Source of the DNA: Gammaproteobacteria bacterium
Lineage (GTDB): Bacteria; Pseudomonadota; Gammaproteobacteria; Burkholderiales; Burkholderiaceae_C
Assembly: GCA_018815325.1 (NCBI GenBank)
Contig: JAHIYE010000013.1
Coordinates: forward strand, 265,704 to 329,703
Direction of reading: 5' to 3'
Length of the DNA stretch: 64,000 bases
Of the stretch, positions 51,777 to 60,972 are shown one piece after another. The notes below the pieces were generated by a model. The model ran no database searches, was not told the origin of the DNA, and worked only from the letters and a program-made list of their open reading frames with translations. Made by a program: the position numbers and the translations under genes. Every line of letters starts with the position of its first letter. The first letter of the stretch is position 1.

Positions 51777-53042
51777 TCAAGCCTTCTTGGCCGCTTCGCG
51801 GTAAACAAGCAAGGGAGGCTTGTTCTCGTCGATGGTGGACTCATCCAGCACCACCTTGTCGACGTTGGGTGTATGGGGCAACTCATACATGGTATCGATG
51901 AGTGCCAGCTCCAGGATGGAACGCAGGCCGCGAGCACCGGTCTTGCGGGCCAGCGCCTTTCGGGCAATGGCCATAAGCGCGGCAGGGCGAATTTCCAGAT
52001 CCACGCCTTCCATCGCCAACAGCTTGCCGTACTGCTTGACAAGCGCATTCTTGGGCTCAGTCAGAATCTGCACGAGCGCATCCGCACTAAGTTCAGCCAG
52101 CGTGGCCACCACGGGCATACGACCGACAAGTTCGGGTATGAGACCAAACTTGATCAGGTCTTCGGGCTCGACGTCCTTGAACACCTCGGTGATGCTGCGT
52201 TGCGCCTTGCTCTTCACCGAAGCGCCGAAACCAATGCCTGAGGCCTCGGTGCGGTTGTCGATGACTTTTTCAAGCCCCGAGAAGGCGCCGCCACAGATGA
52301 ACAGGATGTTGGTGGTGTCGACCTGCACAAAATCCTGGTTCGGGTGCTTGCGTCCGCCCTGCGGTGGCACGCTGGCCATGGTGCCTTCGATCAGCTTGAG
52401 CAATGCCTGCTGCACGCCCTCGCCCGATACATCTCGGGTAATGGAGGGGTTGTCTGACTTGCGTGAAATCTTGTCGATCTCGTCGATATAGACGATCCCG
52501 CGTTGCGCCCGCTCGACCTCGTAATTACAGCTCTGCAGCAGCTTGAGCACGATGTTCTCGACATCCTCGCCCACGTAGCCCGCTTCCGTCAACGTGGTGG
52601 CATCCGCCATCACAAACGGCACATTGAGCATGCGCGCGAGCGTCTGGGCCAGCAGGGTCTTTCCGGAGCCGGTGGGACCAATCAGCAGAATGTTGCTCTT
52701 GGCCAGTTCGACATCGTCTTTCTTGGCCTTGTCTTTGTGCTGGAGCCGCTTGTAATGGTTGTAGACCGCCACCGCAAGCGTGCGCTTGGCGTGTTCCTGG
52801 CCAATCACATAGTTGTCGAGGTTCGCCTTGATCTCGGACGGCGTGGGAAGTTCGCTACGGCCCTCGCGGGCTTCTTCGGCCGCAGGCAACTCATCACGAA
52901 TGATTTCGTTGCACAGGTCAATGCACTCATCGCACACAAAAACGGAAGGACCAGCAATCAGCTTCTTGACTTCATGCTGGCTCTTGCCGCAAAAAGAGCA
53001 ATAAAGTGTTTTCTCGGTGGAAGAGCCTTTTTTATCGGCCAT
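51777..53042 (-). CDS. clpX: ClpX unfoldase subunit of ClpXP
   Basis: A 421-residue AAA+ unfoldase. The N-terminal C4 zinc domain is [18 protein letters not shown] with [12 protein letters not shown]; Walker A is [17 protein letters not shown], the pore loop [13 protein letters not shown] and the RKH loop [10 protein letters not shown] are present, and the IGF-type loop contact with ClpP is in the GIGFGAS region. Follows clpP with a 106-bp gap. Confidence 0.98.
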   Translation of the reverse strand: MADKKGSSTEKTLYCSFCGKSQHEVKKLIAGPSVFVCDECIDLCNEIIRDELPAAEEAREGRSELPTPSEIKANLDNYVIGQEHAKRTLAVAVYNHYKRLQHKDKAKKDDVELAKSNILLIGPTGSGKTLLAQTLARMLNVPFVMADATTLTEAGYVGEDVENIVLKLLQSCNYEVERAQRGIVYIDEIDKISRKSDNPSITRDVSGEGVQQALLKLIEGTMASVPPQGGRKHPNQDFVQVDTTNILFICGGAFSGLEKVIDNRTEASGIGFGASVKSKAQRSITEVFKDVEPEDLIKFGLIPELVGRMPVVATLAELSADALVQILTEPKNALVKQYGKLLAMEGVDLEIRPAALMAIARKALARKTGARGLRSILELALIDTMYELPHTPNVDKVVLDESTIDENKPPLLVYREAAKKA

Positions 53043-53148
53043 GTGAACAATGCCTTTTCGGGGGTTACCGAATGATACTCATAAAAAAACGGTGTGTCCG
53101 TGACAGATCGCATCGTTATGTCGCCTCCTGGGCGCCGGCAGAACCCTC

Positions 53149-53769
53149 TCAGGCCCGCTTTGAAATCACCTTGTCGATAAGACCATATTCCTTGGACTCG
53201 TCAGCCGACATGTAATAGTCGCGCTCGGTGTCACGCGCAATGCGCTCCAGCGGCTGACCGGTGCACTCGGCCAGTATCTTGTTGAGTTGCTCGCGGGTCT
53301 TGAGGATCTCGCGGGCCTGGATCTCGATCTCGGTGGCCTGCCCCTGGCTGCCGCCCGAAGGCTGGTGGATCATGATTTTCGAGTTGGGCAGGGAAAAACG
53401 CTTGCCCTTGGCACCCGCTGCCAGCAGGAATGCGCCCATGCTGGCGGCAAAGCCCGTGCACAGCGTGGAGACCTCAGGCTTGATGAAGTTCATGGTGTCA
53501 TAAATCGCCATGCCGGCGCTGACAGAGCCACCAGGCGAGTTGATGTAGAAGGAGATGTCCTTGTCCGGGTTCTCGCTCTCCAGGAACAGCAGCTGAGCCA
53601 CGATCAGGTTGGCCGACTGGTCGTTGACAGGGCCGACCAGAAAAATCACGCGTTCCTTGAGCAGGCGCGAGTAAATGTCATACGAGCGCTCTCCGCGACC
53701 CGATTGCTCAATCACCATCGGAATCATGCCGAGGGATTGGGTTTCCATTGCACTGTTTTGAAAGCTCAT
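53149..53769 (-). CDS. clpP: ClpP protease subunit
   Basis: A 206-residue serine peptidase. The catalytic Ser lies in [17 protein letters not shown], His in [13 protein letters not shown], and Asp in [13 protein letters not shown]. The N-terminal [17 protein letters not shown] region precedes the mature start; some processing is expected. It forms the ClpXP complex with clpX and follows tig. Confidence 0.97.
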   Translation of the reverse strand: MSFQNSAMETQSLGMIPMVIEQSGRGERSYDIYSRLLKERVIFLVGPVNDQSANLIVAQLLFLESENPDKDISFYINSPGGSVSAGMAIYDTMNFIKPEVSTLCTGFAASMGAFLLAAGAKGKRFSLPNSKIMIHQPSGGSQGQATEIEIQAREILKTREQLNKILAECTGQPLERIARDTERDYYMSADESKEYGLIDKVISKRA

Positions 53770-53823
53770 ATTTTCTCCAGAGATACCGGTACTTTACCGA
53801 AAAATGCAGGCCTTAAAGCAAAT

Positions 53824-53862
53824 GGGGCTTGGCAGCCGGACTGCAAGTCCGGCGCAAGCCCC
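53824..53862. other. Long GC-rich hairpin between tig and clpP
   Basis: GGGGCTTG and GCCGGACT (53824-53842) pair with AGTCCGGC and CAAGCCCC (53846-53862) with a 3-nt loop and one small bulge. No clean T-run follows on the minus strand. It probably partly terminates or processes the tig transcript ahead of clpP. Confidence 0.7.
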
Positions 53863-53887
53863 AAAACCTCAGTCACCGGTAAAAAGA

Positions 53888-55198
53888 TCAGTTCTGACCC
53901 ATCAGCTCGTCAAAGCTGATGGCCTTGTCCGTGCTCTTGGCCTTGGACAGGACAAACTCGGTCACGTTGTTCTCGATCACCACGGCCTCAACCTCAGCCA
54001 GACGCTGGCGGTCGCTTTGGTACCAACGCACCACATCGGCCGGCTTTTCGTAGCTGGCGGCGAGTTCTTCGATATGGGCCTTGATCTGCTCAGGCGTGGC
54101 TGCCAGGTTACTGGAACGCACCAGTTCGGCCACCACCAGGCCCAAACGCACACGGCGCTCGGCTTGCGGACGGAACATTTCTTCGGGGATCGGCGCCTTG
54201 TCGGCATCCTTGATGCCACGCTGCTTGAGATCGGCGCGGGCGCCCTCCACCATGCGGTCCACCTCGGACTGTACGATGGACTTGGGCAAATCGAGCTCAG
54301 CCTTGCCCACCAGGGCATCCATCACGGCCTGCTTGTTGCGGGCCATCAGACGGGATTTGACTTCGCGCTCGAGATTTTTCTTGATGTCGGCACGCAGACC
54401 CTCCACGCCACCCTCGGTAATGCCCAGCGACTTCGCCAGTGCATCGTTGACTTCAGGCAGATGGGCTGCCTCAATTTTCTTCAAGGTCACCATGAAATCA
54501 GCCGTCTTGCCGGCAACGTCCTTGCCATGGTAATCCTCGGGAAACGCCAGCTGGAAGGTCTTGCTTTCGCCCGATTTCAGGCCGCGCACGGCATCTTCAA
54601 ACTCCTTGAGCATCTGGCCCTCACCCACCAGGAACTGGTAGGCATCTGCCTTGCCGCCGGCAAAGGGTTCGCCATCGATCTTGCCTTCGAAGTCCACTGT
54701 AGCGCGGTCGCCATCCTGGGCCGCGGCATCCATGGCACGCTGGGCAAAGGTACGGCGCTGCTTGCGCAGAATCTCGATGGTCTTGTCGATCGCCGCATCG
54801 GTCACTTCGGCAGAGAGTTTCTCGACTTCGGCCGTGGCCAAGTCCCCGATCTTGACTTCCGGGTACACCTCGAACACGGCATCAAAAGCCATCTCGCCTT
54901 CGGGGGACTCTTCCTTCTCAGTGATGCGCGGTTGGCCAGCCACACGCAGCTTGGCCTCGTTGGCGGCGCTGGCAAATGCCTCGCCCACCTTGTCGTTCAT
55001 TACTTCGTAGTGCACGGAATAGCCGTAGCGCTGGGCCACCACGTTCATCGGCACCTTGCCGGGACGGAAACCGTCCATCTTCACGGTACGCGCAAGGCGC
55101 TTGAGGCGCGAGTCAACTTCAGACTGGATAACTGTGACCGGCAAGGTCAGGGTCATTTTGCGTTCCAGCTTTTCCAGGGTCTCAACAGTAACGGCCAT
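53888..55198 (-). CDS. tig: Trigger factor chaperone
   Basis: A 436-residue ribosome-bound chaperone. It opens MAVTVETLEKLERKMTLTLP with the ribosome-docking signature GFRPGKVPMNVV; the peptidyl-prolyl isomerase domain is around residues 160-240 (DRATVDFEGKIDGEPFAGGK) and the C-terminal chaperone arms end DELMGQN. It is the first gene of the tig-clpP-clpX-lon quality-control run, a common betaproteobacterial order. Confidence 0.97.
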   Translation of the reverse strand: MAVTVETLEKLERKMTLTLPVTVIQSEVDSRLKRLARTVKMDGFRPGKVPMNVVAQRYGYSVHYEVMNDKVGEAFASAANEAKLRVAGQPRITEKEESPEGEMAFDAVFEVYPEVKIGDLATAEVEKLSAEVTDAAIDKTIEILRKQRRTFAQRAMDAAAQDGDRATVDFEGKIDGEPFAGGKADAYQFLVGEGQMLKEFEDAVRGLKSGESKTFQLAFPEDYHGKDVAGKTADFMVTLKKIEAAHLPEVNDALAKSLGITEGGVEGLRADIKKNLEREVKSRLMARNKQAVMDALVGKAELDLPKSIVQSEVDRMVEGARADLKQRGIKDADKAPIPEEMFRPQAERRVRLGLVVAELVRSSNLAATPEQIKAHIEELAASYEKPADVVRWYQSDRQRLAEVEAVVIENNVTEFVLSKAKSTDKAISFDELMGQN

Positions 55199-55279
55199 GA
55201 TTCACTCACTCCTAAAATTAAAAAGGCAGGACTTTTACCTGCTGCACTGCGGCCTGATCCGATTGATCGCCGCATGGTC

Positions 55280-55366
55280 TGGTGCGCGGGGGGGGACTCG
55301 AACCCCCACAGTGTTGCCACCGTCAGGACCTAAACCTGGTGCGTCTACCAATTTCGCCACCCGCGC
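55280..55366 (-). tRNA. tRNA-Leu (UAG)
   Basis: An 87-nt type II tRNA with encoded CCA. Acceptor stem GCGCGGG/CCCGCGC; anticodon loop GGTTTAGGTC gives UAG; a long variable arm is present. It lies upstream of tig. Confidence 0.94.
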
Positions 55367-55378
55367 AATAAATACAAA

Positions 55379-55404
55379 TGGGGAGGCCTGTACAGACCTC
55401 CCCA
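55379..55404. other. GC-rich hairpin between the RND operon end and tRNA-Leu
   Basis: TGGGGAGG (55379-55386) pairs with CCTCCCCA (55397-55404) around a CCTGTACAGAC spacer. On the minus strand it is followed by ATTTGTATTTATT, so it may end the RND transcript before the tRNA. Confidence 0.55.
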
Positions 55405-55448
55405 TGAAATCGGTCAACTTTATATTTTAACCTGCCTGAGAATCGCTG

Positions 55449-55652
55449 GCGAACTTAAGGGAACCCCGGTGTTTCACGTTTGACGCGAAACCAGTCGGGT
55501 CTGGTGCTGCCGCACTGACCCGCTGGCGGGTTTAAGGAGACGCCGGTGTTTCGCGCTTCACGCGAAACCATGCGGGTCTGGTGCTGGCGCACTGACCCGC
55601 GAGCGGACTTAAGGAGACGCCGGTGTTTCGCGCTTCACGCGAAACCATGCGG
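55449..55652. repeat. 77-bp direct repeats at the 3' end of the RND gene
   Basis: Two full copies (about 55449-55525 and 55526-55602) and a partial third (55603-55652) share exact 77-bp spacing, for example TTAAGG at 55455, 55532 and 55609. Each contains GTTTCGCG-CTTCA-CGCGAAAC, a near-perfect hairpin (copy 1 has one mismatch). The third copy encodes the C-terminus and stop of the RND permease. Confidence 0.92.
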
Positions 55653-58600
55653 CGTACATCGCAGGCAGTGCCAGCAAGGTCAGTACCGTAGCCACAATCA
55701 GGCCGCCCATGATGGCGACGGCCATGGGCCCCCAGAACACCGATCGCGACAGCGGAATCATGGCCAGCACGGCGGCCGCCGCGGTCAGCACGATGGGGCG
55801 CAAACGCCGCACGGCACTCTCCACGATGGCATCCCAGGCGGGTATCCCTTTGGCCCTGTCCTGCTCGATCTGGTCGATCAGGATGACCGAGTTGCGCTGG
55901 ATCATGCCCATGAGCGCGATTACACCCAGCAGCGCCACAAAGCCGAAGGGCCGATTCAAGAGCAACAAGGCTCCCGCCACACCCGCGATACCCAGCGGGC
56001 CAGTCAGAAACACCAGCATGGCACGGCTGAAACTGTGCAGTTGCAGCATGAGCAGCGTGAAGGTGATGAACAGCATGATGGGCACCCCTGCCGCAATCGA
56101 ACTCGACCCCTTGCTGCTCTCCTCCACGGCACCAGCCACCTCGATGCGGTAGTTGCCATAGCCTTGCTGTGCCCATTGCTTCTCCAGCGCGCGCAGCTTG
56201 GGCAACAGCTCTGCCGTGACCGTGGCGCCCTGCAGGCCTTCGATGATGTCGCTCTGCACCGTGATCGCATAGTCTCGGTTCTCGCGCCACATGACGCCTG
56301 GCTCCCAGATGAAGACCGGCTTGGCGATTTGGGTGAGCGGAATCGAGCGGCCCGATGCAGTCGGCAGATAGGCGTTGCCAATGTCCGAGATGGCACTGCG
56401 TTCATCCAGCGGCTGGCGCAGCACGATGTCGATGAGCTTGTCGCCTTCGCGGAACTGGCCCACCGTTGTACCGGTCAGAATGGTGCGTGAAGCCTGGGCG
56501 ATCGACTGGCTGGTCACGCCGAGCGCACGCGCCTTGGCTTGGTCCACCTCCAGACGCAGCACCTTGACCGATTCGTTCCAGTTGTCGTTCACGCCGCGCG
56601 TATTGGGGCTCTCGCGCATGATGACCTTGACCTCATCGGCCCGGGCGCGCAGCGCTACCGGGTCGACCCCCACCACGCGGAACTGTACGGGGAAGGGGAC
56701 TGGCGGCCCATTGGGCAGCAGTTTGACGCGGCCTCGCACCTCCGGGAACTCCTGCGCCAAAATGGCCGGCAGCTTGATGCGCAAGGACTCACGAATCTTC
56801 AGGTCCTTAGGCACGATGATGAATTGCGACACATTGGTCTGGGGAAACACCTGGTCCAGCGGCAGATAGAAGCGTGGCACGCCTGAGCCCACCCAGGTAC
56901 TGACGGTGTTCACGCCCTGCTCGGCCATGAAACGCTGCTCGACGCGACGCGTGGTCTCCTCGTTCGCGGCAAATGAGGTGCCTTCAGGGAACCAGATATC
57001 CACCAGCACTTCGGGGCGGCTGGAGTCGGGGAAAAACTGCTGCTGCACCTTGCCCATGCCGGCGATTCCGAGCGCAAAGGTCAGCAAGGTAGCGCCAATC
57101 GTGATCCAGCGGTGCTCGACACACCAGTTCACCGCCTTGCGGAAGGTGTTGTAGAAAGGGCTGTCAAACAGCTCGTGGGGTTGGTCGCCGTCGGCATGGG
57201 GCTTGGTTTTGAGCAGGCGCGTACCCAGGTAGGGCACGAAATACACGGACACCAGCCAGCTCAGCACCAGCGCCAACACGGTCACGCCAAAAATCGCGAA
57301 AGTATATTCACCTACGGATGACTTGGCCATGCCGATCGGCAGGAAACCCGCAGCCGTGATGAGAGTGCCGGTCAGCATCGGCATGGCGGTAATTTCATAG
57401 GCAAAGGTGGCAGCACGCACCTTGTCGTAGCCCTCCTCCATCTTGCGCACCATCATCTCTACCGAGATGATGGCGTCGTCCACCAGCAGGCCCAGCGCGA
57501 TGATGAGCGAGCCCAGCGAAATCTTGTGCAGCCCGATGCCCCAGTACCACATGCCCAGAAAAGTCATGGCCAGCACCAGCGGAATGGTGATGCCCACCAC
57601 CAGGCCGGGACGCATGTCGATGTAGTAGCGCTGGTACCAGCGCACCGCGCCCTGGCGCTTGTGCATGCCCAGGCTGATGAAGCTCACTGCCAGCACGATC
57701 ACCACGGCCTCGATCAGCACCTTCACGAATTCATTGACCGAGGTGGCCACGGCCTTGGGCTGGTCCTGCAGGCTTTGCAGCTTGACGCCGGCCGGCAAGG
57801 TGGCCTCGATCGTGTGGGTCACCGACTTGAGTGCCTTGCCCAGCGCGATGATGTCACCGCCCTTGGCCATGGACACACCCAGCGCTATGACGTCCTGCCC
57901 CTGATGCCGCACCTTGATGGAGGGCGGGTCAATATAGCCGCGCTTGATCTCGGCAATGTCGCCCAGTCGGAGCTGGTTGCCCGAGCTGCCACGGATCGGC
58001 ATGGCACGCAGCTGCTCGACTGCCTCGAACTGCCCTCCCACACGCACCTGCACCACGTCCAGCGGGGTCTGCATGGTGCCCGCACTTTCCACCGCATTTT
58101 GCTGCCCCAGCTGCGACAGCACCTGCGACATGTCCAGCCCGAGCTGGGCCAGGCGGCGCTGTGAAATCTCGATGTAGAGTTTTTCATCCTGTACACCGAA
58201 GAGCTCAACCTTGCTCACATCGGGCACGCGCAGCAGTTTCTGGCGCACATCCTCGGCAAAGGTCTTGAGCTCGGCCGGCGAAAAGCCGTCAGACTCCAGC
58301 GCATAGATCACGCCATAAACATCACCAAACTCGTCGTTGAAGAAGGGGCCCTGCACGCCTGCCGGCAGCGTGCCCCGGATGTCGCCGATCTTCTTGCGCA
58401 CCGTGTACCAGACGTTGGCCACGTCGGCGGCCTTGGTCGAGTCCTTTACCTGGAAGATGATCTGCGACTCACCGGGCTTGGAATAGCTGCGGATCTTGTC
58501 GGCAAAAGGGGCCTCCTGCAGCGTGCGCTCGATCCTGCTCGTAACCTGTTCGGCCACCTGCTGTGCCGTGGCACCAGGCCAATAGGTGCGCACCACCATG

Positions 58601-58758
58601 GCTCGAAACGTGAACGGCGGGTCTTCATCCTGCCCTAGCTGGAAATAGGCGGCAAAGCCCAGCAGCATCAACACCACCATGAGGTAGCGTGTCAGAGCGA
58701 CGTGTTCGAGCGCCCAGCGGGAAAGATTGAAACCTTCTTTGGGTTGTTCCTGTGTCAT
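55609..58758 (-). CDS. RND efflux transporter permease subunit
   Basis: A 1049-residue RND pump of the AcrB/MexB superfamily. The N-terminal helix is ALTRYLMVVLMLLGFAAYFQLG, with the periplasmic porter and docking domains between helices 1-2 and 7-8; the proton-relay aspartates are in LGLLVDDAIISVEMMVRK. Twelve helices are expected. The last dozen residues (AWFRVKRETPASP) are encoded by a repeated element, so the natural C-terminus may have been altered. The adaptor gene precedes it by 7 bp. Substrate and outer-membrane partner are not in the window. Confidence 0.93.
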   Translation of the reverse strand: MTQEQPKEGFNLSRWALEHVALTRYLMVVLMLLGFAAYFQLGQDEDPPFTFRAMVVRTYWPGATAQQVAEQVTSRIERTLQEAPFADKIRSYSKPGESQIIFQVKDSTKAADVANVWYTVRKKIGDIRGTLPAGVQGPFFNDEFGDVYGVIYALESDGFSPAELKTFAEDVRQKLLRVPDVSKVELFGVQDEKLYIEISQRRLAQLGLDMSQVLSQLGQQNAVESAGTMQTPLDVVQVRVGGQFEAVEQLRAMPIRGSSGNQLRLGDIAEIKRGYIDPPSIKVRHQGQDVIALGVSMAKGGDIIALGKALKSVTHTIEATLPAGVKLQSLQDQPKAVATSVNEFVKVLIEAVVIVLAVSFISLGMHKRQGAVRWYQRYYIDMRPGLVVGITIPLVLAMTFLGMWYWGIGLHKISLGSLIIALGLLVDDAIISVEMMVRKMEEGYDKVRAATFAYEITAMPMLTGTLITAAGFLPIGMAKSSVGEYTFAIFGVTVLALVLSWLVSVYFVPYLGTRLLKTKPHADGDQPHELFDSPFYNTFRKAVNWCVEHRWITIGATLLTFALGIAGMGKVQQQFFPDSSRPEVLVDIWFPEGTSFAANEETTRRVEQRFMAEQGVNTVSTWVGSGVPRFYLPLDQVFPQTNVSQFIIVPKDLKIRESLRIKLPAILAQEFPEVRGRVKLLPNGPPVPFPVQFRVVGVDPVALRARADEVKVIMRESPNTRGVNDNWNESVKVLRLEVDQAKARALGVTSQSIAQASRTILTGTTVGQFREGDKLIDIVLRQPLDERSAISDIGNAYLPTASGRSIPLTQIAKPVFIWEPGVMWRENRDYAITVQSDIIEGLQGATVTAELLPKLRALEKQWAQQGYGNYRIEVAGAVEESSKGSSSIAAGVPIMLFITFTLLMLQLHSFSRAMLVFLTGPLGIAGVAGALLLLNRPFGFVALLGVIALMGMIQRNSVILIDQIEQDRAKGIPAWDAIVESAVRRLRPIVLTAAAAVLAMIPLSRSVFWGPMAVAIMGGLIVATVLTLLALPAMYAAWFRVKRETPASP

Positions 58759-58765
58759 GACAAGC

Positions 58766-59938
58766 TCACTTTGCCGAAGCTGCTGCCTGCGGCACAGGCG
58801 AACTTGCTACTGAATTGATAGCTTCTGGCGCTTTTAAATCCCGGGCTACAGCACCATTTTGATGGTAAACACTGACCTTTTGCCCGGGCGACAGCACATG
58901 CACCCCGGTGGCCACGACCTGCATGCCCGGCTGCAAACCGCCCGAGATGACGACCTCATTGCCATCAGCGGTGGCAATCTGCACCGGCTGCAGTTTCACC
59001 GTCATGCTGGCCGTATCCAGAACCCACACGGCCGTCGCCTGCCCGTCCTGTCGCAGCGCGCTGGTCGGCAGCTTGATGACAGATGCGCCGGTACGCTGCA
59101 CAGACTGCGGTTTCACATACACCGTCGAACCCAGTGGCGGCGGCTCCTGGCTGTCCAGCGCCACCTTGACAAGGTAGGTGCGGGTGACCGGATCGGCACT
59201 GGCACCCACCTCGCGCACTCGGCCCTTGAATGACGCTTCCGTGGACCAGAGACGCACCTCCACCGGACTGCCCGGCTGGATGTCAGCCAGCTTGTCCTCC
59301 GGCAGTGAGAACACCACATCGCGCGGGCCATCCTGGGCAATGCGCACCACCGGCGTGCCGGCCGCGACCACCTGGCCAACCTCGGCCTCCACGGCAGTGA
59401 CCACACCCGACACATCAGCCACCAGGCTCGTGTAGGAGGCCTGATTGCCCTGTGACGTCAGTTGCGCCTTGGCCTGGTCCAGTTGGGCCTGTGCGGCCTT
59501 GAGCGTGGCCTCGCGGCGCTCAAGCTCGGCGCCGCTGATGAAGTTCTGCTCCTTGAGTTCCTTGAAGCGCTTGTAGTCAGCCTGCGCCAGATCGCGCTGG
59601 GTCAGCGCGGCAGTCACCTGCGCACGTGCCGCATCAGCGGCCAGACGGTAGTCCTGTGGATCGAGCTGCGCAAGCAACTGCCCTGCCTTCACGCGTTGGC
59701 CTGGCTCGGCCTGTCGCTTCAAAATCTTGCCCGCCACGCGAAAGCCCAGACGCGACTCCACGCGTGGCCGCACCTCGCCTGAAAACTCGGCACTGGACGA
59801 TATGCCGTCCACTCCGATAGTCATCACCTTCACGGCACGAATTGGTTCTTCGGTCGGCGCTGGCTTGGAACAAGCCGCTAACAGGAATACAGCCCCCAGG
59901 AGCGCGGCCCCTGTGCGTAGCGAGGTGGTGGTATGCAT
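58766..59938 (-). CDS. RND efflux periplasmic adaptor (HlyD/MdtA family)
   Basis: A 390-residue lipoprotein adaptor. The signal ends LLAAC at the lipobox. It contains a biotinyl-lipoyl-like domain (EVRPRVESRLGFRVAGKILK), a long helical hairpin (AALTQRDLAQADYKRFKELKEQN) and beta-barrel segments. It would bridge the RND permease to an outer-membrane channel. Its C-terminal tail (NGAVARDLKAPEAINSVASS) is encoded by an inserted repeat element (58806-58856). A TetR-type dyad lies in its promoter. Confidence 0.92.
   Translation of the reverse strand: MHTTTSLRTGAALLGAVFLLAACSKPAPTEEPIRAVKVMTIGVDGISSSAEFSGEVRPRVESRLGFRVAGKILKRQAEPGQRVKAGQLLAQLDPQDYRLAADAARAQVTAALTQRDLAQADYKRFKELKEQNFISGAELERREATLKAAQAQLDQAKAQLTSQGNQASYTSLVADVSGVVTAVEAEVGQVVAAGTPVVRIAQDGPRDVVFSLPEDKLADIQPGSPVEVRLWSTEASFKGRVREVGASADPVTRTYLVKVALDSQEPPPLGSTVYVKPQSVQRTGASVIKLPTSALRQDGQATAVWVLDTASMTVKLQPVQIATADGNEVVISGGLQPGMQVVATGVHVLSPGQKVSVYHQNGAVARDLKAPEAINSVASSPVPQAAASAK
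58806..58856. repeat. GCTA...ATAGC element in the adaptor gene 3' end
   Basis: The core GCTACTGAATTGATAGC at 58806-58822 is followed by TTCTGGCGCTTTTAAATC and GGGCTACAGCACCAT, a rather complete copy. It lies in the tail-coding part of the adaptor gene. Confidence 0.8.
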
Positions 59939-59968
59939 GGCGAATGGCCCTGAAAAGCGTGAAAAATG

Positions 59969-59992
59969 ATTAATGACCGAATGGTTATTAAT
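59969..59992. promoter_or_regulatory. TetR-type operator dyad upstream of the RND genes
   Basis: ATTAATGACC and GGTTATTAAT flank GAAT as a 24-bp dyad with one mismatched pair, centred 43 bp upstream of the adaptor start and 84 bp before hpnC. The GACCGAATGGTT centre resembles operators of AcrR-type TetR repressors. No TetR gene is in the window. Confidence 0.6.
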
Positions 59993-60063
59993 TTATGCCA
60001 ATTGAGAATCCTTGTCAAGCGACAATCAGCAGCGTGAAGCCCTCCCAGCCCTCCCAGCCCGCC

Positions 60064-60906
60064 ATGCCCACCCCCAAGCCCGCCCACCACTACGAGAATT
60101 TCCCGGTCGCCTCCTTCCTGTGCCCGCCCCACCTGCGAGCCCCCATCGCCGCAATCTACTGGTTCGCCAGAACCGCTGACGACCTGGCTGACGAAGGTGA
60201 TGCCCCAGCCCAGCAAAGGCTGGACGAGCTGGCCGCCTACCGGGCCGACCTGCAGGCCGTGGCCGCCGGCCAGCCCCATGGCGGGCGCTGGCCACAGGTC
60301 TTCGCGCCACTGACCAAGGTCATCGCCGCCTTCAAACTGCCCACGCGCTTGCTGGAAGACCTGCTGGACGCTTTTGTGCAGGACGTCATCAAAACCCGTG
60401 ACCACGCAGGCTACGACACCCAGGCCGAGTTGCTGGACTACTGCCGTCGTTCGGCCAACCCGGTGGGGCGCCTGTTGCTGCACCTCTATGGTGTGCAGGA
60501 TGCAGCGTCTTTATGCAGGAGTGATGACATCTGCACGGCCCTGCAGTTGATCAACTTCTGGCAGGACCTGAGCGTGGACATCCCGCGCGGGCGCTACTAC
60601 CTGCCGGTGCAGGACTGTGCCGCACACCAAGTCGACCTGCAGGACATCAAGGCTTTACAGCAAACGCCGGAAGCTACTAAATTAATAGCACATCAGGCAA
60701 ACACAGCAAGGGCCATGATGCAAAAAGGTGCCCCTCTGGTGCATCAAATACCGGGCCGTGCCGGTTGGGAACTGCGCCTGGTGGTGCAAGGCGGCCTGCG
60801 CATTCTGGACAAGATCGAGGCCATGCAATTCGCCACGCTCAAGCTGCGGCCCCGCGTGCGCGCATGGGAGGCCCCGCTGATGCTGTGGCGCAGCATCTGG
60901 ATGTGA
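60064..60906 (+). CDS. hpnC: Squalene synthase HpnC (hydroxysqualene synthase type)
   Basis: A 280-residue prenyl synthase. The aspartate-rich motifs are RTADDLADEGDAP and INFWQDLSVDIPRGRYYLP. HpnC converts presqualene diphosphate to hydroxysqualene in the three-step HpnCDE route. The start at 60064 is preferred; longer frames to 59995 would begin beside the operator. Near residue 204 the sequence EATKLIAHQANTARA is encoded by an inserted repeat element, a region between conserved helices. Confidence 0.9.
   Translation: MPTPKPAHHYENFPVASFLCPPHLRAPIAAIYWFARTADDLADEGDAPAQQRLDELAAYRADLQAVAAGQPHGGRWPQVFAPLTKVIAAFKLPTRLLEDLLDAFVQDVIKTRDHAGYDTQAELLDYCRRSANPVGRLLLHLYGVQDAASLCRSDDICTALQLINFWQDLSVDIPRGRYYLPVQDCAAHQVDLQDIKALQQTPEATKLIAHQANTARAMMQKGAPLVHQIPGRAGWELRLVVQGGLRILDKIEAMQFATLKLRPRVRAWEAPLMLWRSIWM
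60673..60720. repeat. GCTA...ATAGC element in hpnC
   Basis: The core GCTACTAAATTAATAGC at 60673-60689 and a degraded second arm ending AAGGGCCATGAT lie within hpnC without breaking its frame. Confidence 0.72.
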
Positions 60907-60972
60907 CGCCAGGCATCGTGTGAATGTGACTCGCAAGCTCAAGTTGCCTGTTTTGGGTGTAACAATCACGCC

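Noticed and set aside
55288-55295. A run of eight G considered as a phase-variable tract
   Set aside because: It is the acceptor stem and T-arm junction of tRNA-Leu and is constrained by tRNA structure.
53804-55333. A long open frame (about 500 codons) on the plus strand across tig
   Set aside because: It lies antisense to an unmistakable trigger factor gene and the translation is His/Gln-rich without domains; high-GC genomes often show such antisense frames.
55532-56290. A frame overlapping the RND 3' end with a second copy of the C-terminal peptide
   Set aside because: It is a different frame of the RND gene joined by the 77-bp repeats; the known RND frame explains the region.
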